In this document: in pieces, positions 1 through 6,112 of the stretch
Numbering within the stretch: the stretch's first letter is position 1
How the letters are laid out: the number at the start of each line of letters is the position of its first letter
NCBI GenBank assembly: GCA_003157315.1
Contig: PMJE01000217.1
Span: 1-12,755, forward strand
DNA length: 12,755 nucleotides
Direction: 5' to 3'
Origin: Myxococcales bacterium
Lineage (GTDB): Bacteria; Myxococcota; Polyangia; Fen-1088
Made by a program: the position numbers and the translations under genes
Notes under the pieces: generated by a model
Told to the model about the DNA's origin: nothing
What the model saw: only the letters and a program-made list of their open reading frames with translations
Databases searched by the model: none

Positions 1-1371
1 GACGTTGCCCCGCCGTCCAAACCAGCCCACGGTCCAGCCGCCGCACTGGATACCCATGTCGTCCGCCTTGCTGCCCACCACCAGGATGTGGCCGTTCTTG
101 GGCAGGGGCAGCACGGCGTCTTGATTCTTGAGCAGGACCGCGCTTTGCCGAACGGCCTCGCGCGCCAGCGCCCGGTGCTCGCGCGAGCCAAGCTGGCCGG
201 CGAACGCGGGATCCGGGAAGGGATGCTCCCACAATTTCAGACGCGCCTTTTGCTTCAAGATACGGCGGACAGCATCGTCGATGCGTGCCATGGGCACGCG
301 ACCATCTTTGACCAGGTGGCGCAGGGTGGAGAAGAACCATTGGTAGGTCAGCGGCACCATGGCCATGTCGACGCCGGCATTGATGGCTGCCTCGATCTTG
401 CGATCGTTCGAACCAGGCAGGGTGTCGATGGCTTCCCAGTCGCTGACTACGAAACCCTCGAAGCCAAGTTCGCCCTTGAGCACGTCGGTGATGAGGTGCT
501 TGTTGGCGTGCATGGGGGCGCCGTTCCAGCGGGAGAACGACACCATGATTGAACCGACACCCGCCTTGACCGCCGCGGCGTAGCCGGGCAGATGGATGGC
601 GCGCAACTCTTGCTCGGAACAGATGGTGTCGCCCTGGTCCTTGCCCCCGGCGGTGCCGCCGTCGCCGACAAAATGCTTGGCGCAGGCGAGCACCCCCTCG
701 GGCTGGCCCGGCTCGCCCTGCAGGCCCTTGACCATGGCCGCAGCCATCGTCTCGGCCAGCTCGGGCGTCTCGCCAAAGCCCTCGTAGGTGCGGCCCCAGC
801 GCTCGTCGCGAGGAACGGCAATGCAAGGGGCGAAGGTCCAAGGAATGCCGGTCGCCAGTATCTCCAGGGCTGCGGCCCTTCCCACCTTCTCGGCCAGCTC
901 GGGGTTGCGCGTGCAGCCCATGCCGATGTTGTGCGGAAATACGGTGGCGCCCCTCACCAAGGCATTCCCGTGGACCGCATCTGTGCCCCAGATGATCGGG
1001 ATGCCTAGGCGCGTGCCCAGTGCTCGGGTCTGCATAGAAGCAACAAGCTTGACCCAGTTCTGGGGCGCGTTGGGCTCAGGCAGCGAGGTCGCGCCGTTGA
1101 GCACAGAGCCAACGTGTAGCTTGCGTACGTCGTCGGTGTTCTTCGCCAGTTTCCAGTCAATCTGGGTCATCTGCCCGACTTTTTCTTCGAGCGTCATCTT
1201 GCTCAGCAGTTCCTCGATGTCGGGGGTCGGGACGCTGGCACGGCTGGCAGCAAGCTTGCCTGGGGACGGTCCCGAAGGCATTCCGACGCAGCCAAGCACC
1301 GCGAGGAGGGCGACAAGCAGGGAGCGGCGAGCGCCGGAGGCAGGGATGATTGGTGGCCGGGTAGATTGCAT
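1..1371 (-). CDS. Glycoside hydrolase family 3 lipoprotein (beta-glucosidase / exo-beta-glucanase type), C-terminus cut by window edge
   Basis: Reading the minus strand from ATG at 1371 gives 457 open codons running off the window. The N-terminus is a lipoprotein signal: Arg-Arg, a hydrophobic stretch (about residues 17-26) and lipobox VLGC with Cys28, so the enzyme is probably anchored in the envelope. The GH3 TIM-barrel follows: LSKMTLEEKVGQM near residue 55, GTDAVHGN near 125, AKHFVGDGG with Lys232-His233, and VSDWEAID with the predicted nucleophile Asp311. Spacing and motif wording resemble the ExoI/ExoP glucan glucohydrolase branch. The second domain begins with SAVLLKNQDAVLPLPK, and GGWTVGWFG is reached before the edge; the general acid lies outside. 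Expected reaction: release of terminal beta-glucose from glucans or cello-oligosaccharides; the exact substrate cannot be read here. No Shine-Dalgarno precedes the ATG, and GTG at 1383 is an in-frame alternative. The 40 bp upstream abut a vapC remnant. Confidence 0.93.
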   Translation of the reverse strand, partial: MQSTRPPIIPASGARRSLLVALLAVLGCVGMPSGPSPGKLAASRASVPTPDIEELLSKMTLEEKVGQMTQIDWKLAKNTDDVRKLHVGSVLNGATSLPEPNAPQNWVKLVASMQTRALGTRLGIPIIWGTDAVHGNALVRGATVFPHNIGMGCTRNPELAEKVGRAAALEILATGIPWTFAPCIAVPRDERWGRTYEGFGETPELAETMAAAMVKGLQGEPGQPEGVLACAKHFVGDGGTAGGKDQGDTICSEQELRAIHLPGYAAAVKAGVGSIMVSFSRWNGAPMHANKHLITDVLKGELGFEGFVVSDWEAIDTLPGSNDRKIEAAINAGVDMAMVPLTYQWFFSTLRHLVKDGRVPMARIDDAVRRILKQKARLKLWEHPFPDPAFAGQLGSREHRALAREAVRQSAVLLKNQDAVLPLPKNGHILVVGSKADDMGIQCGGWTVGWFGRRGNV

Positions 1372-1410
1372 CGCGAGAGACACTACACCGGGCGGGGCGC
1401 GAGCGGGAAG

Positions 1411-1542
1411 ATGTGGTCGAGCTGGACCAAAGCACATGTGATTTCGCAGCCAATCTCTATGGGGACGATCACCCTACTCACCTTCGACATCCGCCAAATC
1501 CAGGTCGCGTGCGCGGTCGGGCGGACCCTGATCGGGCGGTAG
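1411..1542 (+). pseudogene. Decayed 3' fragment of a vapC PIN-domain toxin gene
   Basis: Two blocks match the intact vapC at 4331-4735 in the same orientation. Bases 1411-1457 align with 4542-4588 with 4 mismatches in 47. Bases 1468-1542 align with 4661-4735 with 14 mismatches in 75, ending at an equivalent TAG stop. Between the blocks 72 bases of the intact gene are replaced by 10, a net loss of 62, so the two blocks are in different frames and the PIN motif around Asp96 is gone. The fragment would encode VVELDQSTCD and, after a frame change, ITLLTFDIRQ. No 5' half of vapC and no antitoxin gene is visible beside it. It is a dead paralogue or a recombination scar, not an expressed gene. Confidence 0.85.
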
Positions 1543-1568
1543 TACGCCGAGTAGCCTGTCAGGTTTGG

Positions 1569-1577
1569 TGATATTCT
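1569..1577 (+). promoter_or_regulatory. Possible extended -10 promoter of the Ser/Thr kinase gene
   Basis: TGATATTCT fits an extended -10 (TGn followed by TATTCT, 4 of 6 to TATAAT). No convincing -35 lies at 16-18 bp upstream. A start 7 bp after the box falls on the GTG at 1584, which would make the message leaderless; no Shine-Dalgarno is present there. This is a guess from sequence only. Confidence 0.3.
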
Positions 1578-1583
1578 CGCTTG

Positions 1584-3938
1584 GTGGCGTGTCCACATTG
1601 CGGTCGATCCCATTCTTCGGAAAGCGGCGCCTGTCCTGGGCCGGGCAAGTCCGGCGCGAAACCGACGCCGGCATCCTTGTCACCTGGACAGATCCTCGAG
1701 GGAAAGTACCAAATCGTTCGTGAGATCGGCCGTGGCGCCATGGGCGTCGTCCACGAGGCGCTGCACACGGCTCTCGGACGCCGGGTCGCGGTCAAGACCT
1801 TGCTCGGCGAAACAGGCGAAGACCCCGAGCTTGCCGCGCGCTTTGAACGCGAAGCACGAGCCGCGAGCGCTATCGGTCATCCTCACATCGTCGATGTCTT
1901 CGACCTGGGTCGCACTCCGGAGGGCTTGCTCTTCATGGCGATGGAGCTGCTTGATGGCCAGTCGTTGGCGTCGTTGCTTGACAAGACGCCATGCCTGCCG
2001 CTTCCGCTCGCTATCGACTTGATCGGCCAAGTTCTTGGTGGGCTCGCGGCCGCGCACAAGAATGGGATCGTTCACCGCGATCTCAAGCCGGACAACATCT
2101 TCATTCTCAACACGGAAGATCGACCCCATTTCGTAAAAATCGTCGACTTTGGCATCTCGAAGATGCTCGTCCGCGCAGTTCCCGGACCGGGCGCGGCCGG
2201 CAGAGAGAGTGGGACTGTCGTGGGAACCGTCCTGGGAACCCCGCTCTACATGTCCCCCGAGCAGGTGTTGGGGCAGGTAACTCTCATCGACCATCGCACA
2301 GACATCTACTCAACTGGGGTGGTTCTGTACGAGATGTTGTGCGGTCGCACTCCTTTCGAGGACGAGAGCAGCGCGCAGGTTTTCGCCCACATTCTCGATG
2401 GCAGGTATTTCTTGCCGAGCGGCTTGCGGCCCGAAATTCCACCCGCCGTGGAATCGGCCATCGTACGCGCGCTCGACCGCGACATGGAGAAGCGCTTCCC
2501 GAGCGCGGCGGCGATGCGCGAGGCGGTGACGGAGAGAAGTGCGGACCTCACGCCGGCGCCCGAGCTGGTTTCGGCCTCGTTCGGCTCTCCCTTGCAGTTG
2601 GCCCCAGAAACCAAAGCGGGTGACGCGCCACCTCTGCTATTGCCTCAAGCGGGACCTGGGGCCACGCGAATATCCTTCGGCACCCGCCCGCCGCGTGGCG
2701 AGGCGGAAACGGATCGATTCGCTCCCCTACCCGACCGGGCGGTCGTGCCACTGCTCGCCGACAATCGCGCTCGCACTCTCGCGGCGCGGACGTCTGCCGC
2801 CGACGCCTCCATCGATCGGGTCAGGCATTCTCGGCAGAGACCCGGACCCGCCAGTCGGGAGGGAGCGGGCGATCGTATGCTGTCCCCACGCAACCGCTCG
2901 CGCATGGCGAAAGCACTAGGATTGCTGGCGTTGCTCATCGTTGCTTGCTTCGCCTATAGCCACCTTCGGACGATGCGCGGGCAAGGCGCTTCGCCCGCGC
3001 ATCGAGAGCAATGCAAGGTTACGCTCGCAGTTCAGCCCAGCGAAGCAACCGTGCAAGTCGACCACCTTCCCGTGATGAGAGACGACTTGCTTCTCGACGA
3101 AGGCGCGTCCCACGCGCTCCACGCCGCGGCGCCGGGAAGAATCACCCGCAGGTTCTCCTTCAAGGCCAAGCCCGGCCTCGAACTTTCGGTTCATCTCGGC
3201 CGCACTCTTACACTTCCTTCATCCACGGATCCCGAGCCATCGCGCAGCGAACTGGCGACGAGCTATTCCAAGAATCCGGCTTCGTTCGAGGAGATCAGTC
3301 GTGCTTTCGCGAAGCTCGATCGCTATGCTGGGTGTCTGGCACTGGTAGCGGACGGAGATGCGCGCACGGGTGCCAATCGGAGCGGCCCCAGCGGAGGGGA
3401 AATCAGCCGCTGCATCCAGCTTCTGCAGGAGGCTGCCACCTTGCAGCCGGAGATGCCTCAACTTCACGCTGCGGGCGCAGCCTACTTGCAGGGCGTAGCC
3501 AGCGGTCAGGGGCTGGGCGCGCCCCACGAAAGGCTCGCGACGTTTCGTTCGGAGTTTTTCGCCGCTCAGGTGGCATGGCAGATGGAAGAGCTGGCGCGCC
3601 AAGAAGCGGACGAAGGACGGACGGCCGCCTGGCACATGCGTCGGGTGGCCCTGGCGGCGAGGGCTTGGTTGCGCCAAGGCAAGACTCCCCTGGCGCCGGG
3701 GCGAGGTTCAACCGATCGGCGAGCCAGGCTCGACGAATACCACGAGGCTTTCCTGGAGTTCGCCAGACAATCCTCGCAACAGATGGTGCAAGTCTCGGGT
3801 GCCGACGAGTTCATGAAGGCCGCTCAAAACCTCGTCACTCTCACGCGCGACCAAACCGGCAAGCGGCAAGACGCCGCCGCGGCGCTCGCGGCTTGTCGCC
3901 AGCTCTTCGCCGTATTCAATGCCCTCGTGGTCGAGTGA
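1584..3938 (+). CDS. Transmembrane Ser/Thr protein kinase with zinc-ribbon-like N-terminus, PEGA-like and DUF3829-like C-terminal regions
   Basis: A 784-residue eukaryotic-type (Hanks/PknB) kinase. Residues 3-17 hold CPHC and a later Cys, a zinc-ribbon-like stub common in myxobacterial kinases. The catalytic domain is intact: glycine loop GRGAMG 49-54, VAVK Lys71, Glu90, HRDLKPDN with Asp166, DFG at 188-190, SPE near 224-226. After about residue 320 comes an Arg/Ala/Pro-rich linker, then one membrane helix at 444-461. Outside the membrane a Cys477-KVTLAVQP segment resembles a PEGA domain, and residues about 570-784 resemble DUF3829 (KLDRYAGC, CIQLLQEAATLQPEMPQL, then a helical tail ending FNALVVE). 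It should phosphorylate cytoplasmic Ser/Thr targets under control of an envelope signal; targets are unknown. TGA at 1569 closes the frame upstream, so the start is TTG 1581 or GTG 1584. GTG is chosen because it lies 7 bp after a possible extended -10. Neighbours are toxin-antitoxin genes, not a phosphatase or known partner. Confidence 0.93.
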   Translation: MACPHCGRSHSSESGACPGPGKSGAKPTPASLSPGQILEGKYQIVREIGRGAMGVVHEALHTALGRRVAVKTLLGETGEDPELAARFEREARAASAIGHPHIVDVFDLGRTPEGLLFMAMELLDGQSLASLLDKTPCLPLPLAIDLIGQVLGGLAAAHKNGIVHRDLKPDNIFILNTEDRPHFVKIVDFGISKMLVRAVPGPGAAGRESGTVVGTVLGTPLYMSPEQVLGQVTLIDHRTDIYSTGVVLYEMLCGRTPFEDESSAQVFAHILDGRYFLPSGLRPEIPPAVESAIVRALDRDMEKRFPSAAAMREAVTERSADLTPAPELVSASFGSPLQLAPETKAGDAPPLLLPQAGPGATRISFGTRPPRGEAETDRFAPLPDRAVVPLLADNRARTLAARTSAADASIDRVRHSRQRPGPASREGAGDRMLSPRNRSRMAKALGLLALLIVACFAYSHLRTMRGQGASPAHREQCKVTLAVQPSEATVQVDHLPVMRDDLLLDEGASHALHAAAPGRITRRFSFKAKPGLELSVHLGRTLTLPSSTDPEPSRSELATSYSKNPASFEEISRAFAKLDRYAGCLALVADGDARTGANRSGPSGGEISRCIQLLQEAATLQPEMPQLHAAGAAYLQGVASGQGLGAPHERLATFRSEFFAAQVAWQMEELARQEADEGRTAAWHMRRVALAARAWLRQGKTPLAPGRGSTDRRARLDEYHEAFLEFARQSSQQMVQVSGADEFMKAAQNLVTLTRDQTGKRQDAAAALAACRQLFAVFNALVVE

Positions 3939-4035
3939 CGTTGGAGTGCGCTTCGGTTCGGCCAGTTGGTGCCAGACGCGGTCGGAGAACACTCCATCGG
4001 TGCGCCGGGCATAGGGCTTGTTGCCGCAGAGCGCC

Positions 4036-4064
4036 TTGATGTGTCCACATCCCTAGCTCATAGT
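4036..4064 (+). promoter_or_regulatory. Predicted vapBC promoter (leaderless)
   Basis: TTGATG (4036-4041), a 17-bp spacer and CATAGT (4059-4064) fit a sigma-70-type promoter. The expected transcription start, 7 bp after the -10, is the A of the antitoxin ATG at 4071. There is no Shine-Dalgarno ahead of that ATG, which agrees with a leaderless transcript. Confidence 0.5.
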
Positions 4065-4072
4065 GTCCACAT
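4041..4072 (+). repeat. Two direct GTGTCCACAT repeats, likely antitoxin operator
   Basis: The 10-mer GTGTCCACAT occurs at 4041-4050 and 4063-4072, 22 bp start to start (two helical turns). One copy fills the promoter spacer and the other covers the end of the -10 and the start codon. Its TGT-CC-ACA core is itself a short inverted repeat. Type II antitoxins normally bind repeats in their own promoter, so this is the expected position of a VapBC autoregulatory site. A third copy lies at 1589-1598. Confidence 0.55.
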
Positions 4073-4334
4073 GGATGTCGGGGTTCGCAGACTCAAGCAG
4101 CATCTCTCCGACTACCTTGAGAAAGCAGCACGCGGGGCAATCATCCGCATCACCGACCGCGGGAGGCCCAAGGCCGTGATGGGCCCGTTGCCTGGGGCAC
4201 TCAGCTTGGAACGCGGAGTCGCCGAGCGATGGATTTCACCGGGGCCAGCAACTGCCACCAATCCACGCCCCGCACGCCGCCACTCCGCGTCCGTTTCTAG
4301 CAGCAAAGTCCTGCGCGAGGATCGGGACAGTTGA
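4071..4334 (+). CDS. vapB: Type II antitoxin, Phd/YefM (VapB) family
   Basis: An 87-residue protein beginning MDVGVRRLKQHLSDYLEKA, with ITDRGRPKAVMGPLP to about residue 42: the Phd/YefM DNA-binding fold, usually written as a VGxRELKxxLSxYL stretch followed by a TDRGRPVA-type strand. The second half is Pro/Arg/Ser-rich and presumably disordered. It ends VLREDRDS, the short acidic tail by which such antitoxins usually cap the PIN toxin. It is expected to neutralise VapC and to repress the shared promoter. ATG at 4071 is chosen because family homology starts there and a promoter ends 7 bp before it. The open frame back to 3966 shows no family similarity. The gene overlaps vapC by four bases (TTGA), so the two are translationally coupled. 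Confidence 0.88.
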   Translation: MDVGVRRLKQHLSDYLEKAARGAIIRITDRGRPKAVMGPLPGALSLERGVAERWISPGPATATNPRPARRHSASVSSSKVLREDRDS

Positions 4335-4735
4335 GCCTCTATGTAGATTCAAGTGCCCTGCTCAAGCGCTACGTCGACGAGCCGGAGAGCGAAACCTGCG
4401 AACGTTACTTGCTGACGGATCCGGTGTGGATTACCGGCCGACACACCTGCGTGGAAGTGCGGCGGAATCTTTGCAGGATCCTCGCAGGCGCAGCCCTGGG
4501 TGATGCGCGATCTCAGTTCGATCAAGACTGGCAACGCATGCATGTGGTCGAGCTGGACCAGAGCACATGTGATATCGCAGCGGATCTCGTGGAATTGACC
4601 GGTGCGCGCACGCTGGATGCTCTGCACCTGGCAGCCGCAACCCGTGCGGGCAGAGGGGCGATCACCCTGCTCACCTTCGACATCCGCCAGGCCCAGGCCG
4701 CGCGCGCGGTCGGGCTCACGGTGGTTGGGGCGTAG
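4331..4735 (+). CDS. vapC: PIN-domain ribonuclease toxin VapC
   Basis: A 134-residue PIN-domain protein of normal VapC length. It opens SLYVDSSALLKRYVDEPES and keeps the four expected metal-binding acids: Asp6, Glu42 (CVEVRRNL), Asp96 (TLDALHLA) and Asp117 (TFDIRQ). Such toxins are Mg-dependent endoribonucleases, often cutting tRNA or rRNA; the target here cannot be told. The start is TTG at 4331, inside the antitoxin stop in the overlap TTGA. A rare start coupled to the upstream gene is a plausible way to keep toxin below antitoxin. All catalytic residues are present, so it should be active. Its last 194 bases have a decayed copy at 1411-1542. It ends 15 bp before the stop of the convergent membrane-protein gene, with no terminator visible between them. 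Confidence 0.92.
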   Translation: MSLYVDSSALLKRYVDEPESETCERYLLTDPVWITGRHTCVEVRRNLCRILAGAALGDARSQFDQDWQRMHVVELDQSTCDIAADLVELTGARTLDALHLAAATRAGRGAITLLTFDIRQAQAARAVGLTVVGA

Positions 4736-4750
4736 CCCATATCAAGAACG

Positions 4751-6034
4751 CTACTCTCGACGCACAATCTCGAGATCAGGGCGCAAGCCCAAAGCCGCAC
4801 CGTAGCGGAACAAGCCATCCATCTCGGCTGTGCCGGGGTCCACGGACGCACGTAGGGGCGCCCGCAAGAGTGCATGCTCGAGCAGCCGCTCCGGCCCATG
4901 CGCGTCGCGCCGCCAGCGACCGGTGCCGCCATCGAGCACGGGCGACACCACCGCCAACCCAGCCATCACGATAGCTGCAACCACGCGCGCGCGGCCCAGC
5001 CGGGCTGCCAACTCGGCCCCGCCTGCGCTGATGGGGACTGCGGCGGCCAGCAAGGCCACAGGTAGGCCCGCGCGGGTGGCCTCGAAATGCAGCCCGCCCG
5101 ACGCAGCCGAATGGCCGAGCAACAGCGCCGTGACCAAGGTAAACCCGAACCAAACCGCGACCAGTGGCGCCCTTCTGAGCAAGGCCAGCGTGCCCACCGC
5201 AGCCAGCAACAACCCCACCACGCCCAACTCGTCGCACGCTTCGGCCGCGGTCCCGACCAGCCCGACGTGATCATGGATCCCAGCCGGCCAGAGGCTGCCG
5301 AGCAGATGCCGTATGTCCGCTGGGTTCCCCGAGGCCGCCAGGTTGGCCAGCACCGAGCCGCCCAGTGCCGCGACGAAGAGCAAAGGGGCCCAAAGTGGCC
5401 AGCGCTGACCCCGGCGCAACTCCCACAGCCACAGCCCAAGCAGCAGTGGCCATAGCAGCGGACCGGCCACCGGATCCACCCCAGCGGCCAACCCCGACAG
5501 GCCCGCCAACGCGAAGCCATGCTTTGCCCGGCCGGTCGCTCGCAGAATGGGCAGCGCGGCCAACCAAGCCCCTGCCAAAAGTGCGAGCGTGGCCGACGCG
5601 GCGCTCGCCGAAGTCCCGGTCTGAAACACGGCCAATGACAGGCCGCCTGCCAACGCAGCCCCTGCGGCAAGAAACGGCTCATGCAAGAAATCGCGCGAAC
5701 CCTGGCGTGCGTGCGCTGGCGGACGGAAGGCGGCCAGCAGATCCGCACACAGCCGGCCGAGAAGCGTGATCGCCAGCGCGGCCAACACTGCTGCCGACAG
5801 ATTGGCCCGCGCTGCCAGCTCGCCCAGGGGGAAACAGCCGCCTATGCGCAAAGCCAGGAGAGCCAATCGCGTGCCCGGCTCGGCTGAGGTGGCATCGAGC
5901 GCGGCGGCTACGCTAGACGCCGCCGCAACCCGATCCAGCCCCAGCGGGGTGCCCGCGAAATACACCGCCAGCGACCCAACGAATAGGGCTGGGTCCAGGG
6001 TTGGCCAGGTTCTTCCAGTCATGGGCCGATCCAA
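4751..6034 (-). CDS. Polytopic membrane protein, divergent DUF2723 (TMEM260-like) glycosyltransferase-type family
   Basis: A 427-residue protein rich in Ala and Leu with about nine or ten hydrophobic segments. Three places fit DUF2723, the GT-C-like family. (a) A first-loop Asp34 lies in GLDRVAAASSVAAAL, then AEPGTRLAL where the family usually has HPPGYPLY. (b) RIGGCFPLGELAARANLSAAVLA follows, matching the family pattern PLG...RVNLLSAL. (c) The C-terminus YGAALGLRPDLEIV corresponds to the family's ...GVRPDV.VV. The family is thought to transfer sugars from lipid-linked donors to exported proteins; whether this divergent member is active is uncertain. TTG at 6034 is taken as start because AGGAGG lies 12 nt upstream. 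ATG at 6022 is the alternative and would remove four residues. The gene is divergent from ribF and convergent with vapC. Confidence 0.72.
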   Translation of the reverse strand: MDRPMTGRTWPTLDPALFVGSLAVYFAGTPLGLDRVAAASSVAAALDATSAEPGTRLALLALRIGGCFPLGELAARANLSAAVLAALAITLLGRLCADLLAAFRPPAHARQGSRDFLHEPFLAAGAALAGGLSLAVFQTGTSASAASATLALLAGAWLAALPILRATGRAKHGFALAGLSGLAAGVDPVAGPLLWPLLLGLWLWELRRGQRWPLWAPLLFVAALGGSVLANLAASGNPADIRHLLGSLWPAGIHDHVGLVGTAAEACDELGVVGLLLAAVGTLALLRRAPLVAVWFGFTLVTALLLGHSAASGGLHFEATRAGLPVALLAAAVPISAGGAELAARLGRARVVAAIVMAGLAVVSPVLDGGTGRWRRDAHGPERLLEHALLRAPLRASVDPGTAEMDGLFRYGAALGLRPDLEIVRRE

Positions 6035-6046
6035 CGCGAAAGCGGG

Positions 6047-6052
6047 CCTCCT
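6047..6052 (-). promoter_or_regulatory. Shine-Dalgarno AGGAGG for the DUF2723-like gene
   Basis: Minus-strand AGGAGG is 12 nt before TTG 6034 and 24 nt before ATG 6022. It is one of the best ribosome sites in the window and favours the TTG start, though the spacing is long. Confidence 0.5.
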
Positions 6053-6083
6053 GTCGAGAACCAGTTCAGTCGGTACCTACAAC

Positions 6084-6112
6084 TTGACGTCCGCGGTTTG
6101 GCCGTCTATGCC
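6084..6112 (+). promoter_or_regulatory. Possible ribF promoter
   Basis: TTGACG (6084-6089), 17 bp, then TATGCC (6107-6112). The -35 is 5 of 6 to consensus; the -10 is weak (3 of 6). The predicted start is at about 6119-6120, which coincides with an in-frame GTG at 6120. If this promoter is real, RibF would begin there as a leaderless message. Confidence 0.35.

Noticed and set aside
592..1441. Open frames on the plus strand over the GH3 gene
   Set aside because: The minus strand reads an unbroken, well-conserved GH3 protein across the whole stretch, so these are shadows.
1957..3011. Plus-strand alternative frames inside the kinase gene
   Set aside because: The kinase frame carries all conserved motifs in order, and the alternatives are Arg/Ser-rich shadows.
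3939..4050. A minus-strand peptide with coding-like look (GNKPYARRTDG, then VFSDRVWHQLAEPKR) between the kinase and vapB
   Set aside because: It could be a remnant of another gene, but it has a stop at 4051-4053, runs antisense into the kinase and I recognise no family; a translated search of this 110-bp gap would decide.
5766..6107. N-terminal extension of RibF by 114 residues
   Set aside because: This part is antisense to the membrane protein, has low-complexity Ala/Arg/Ser content, and RibF homology starts only near 6120.
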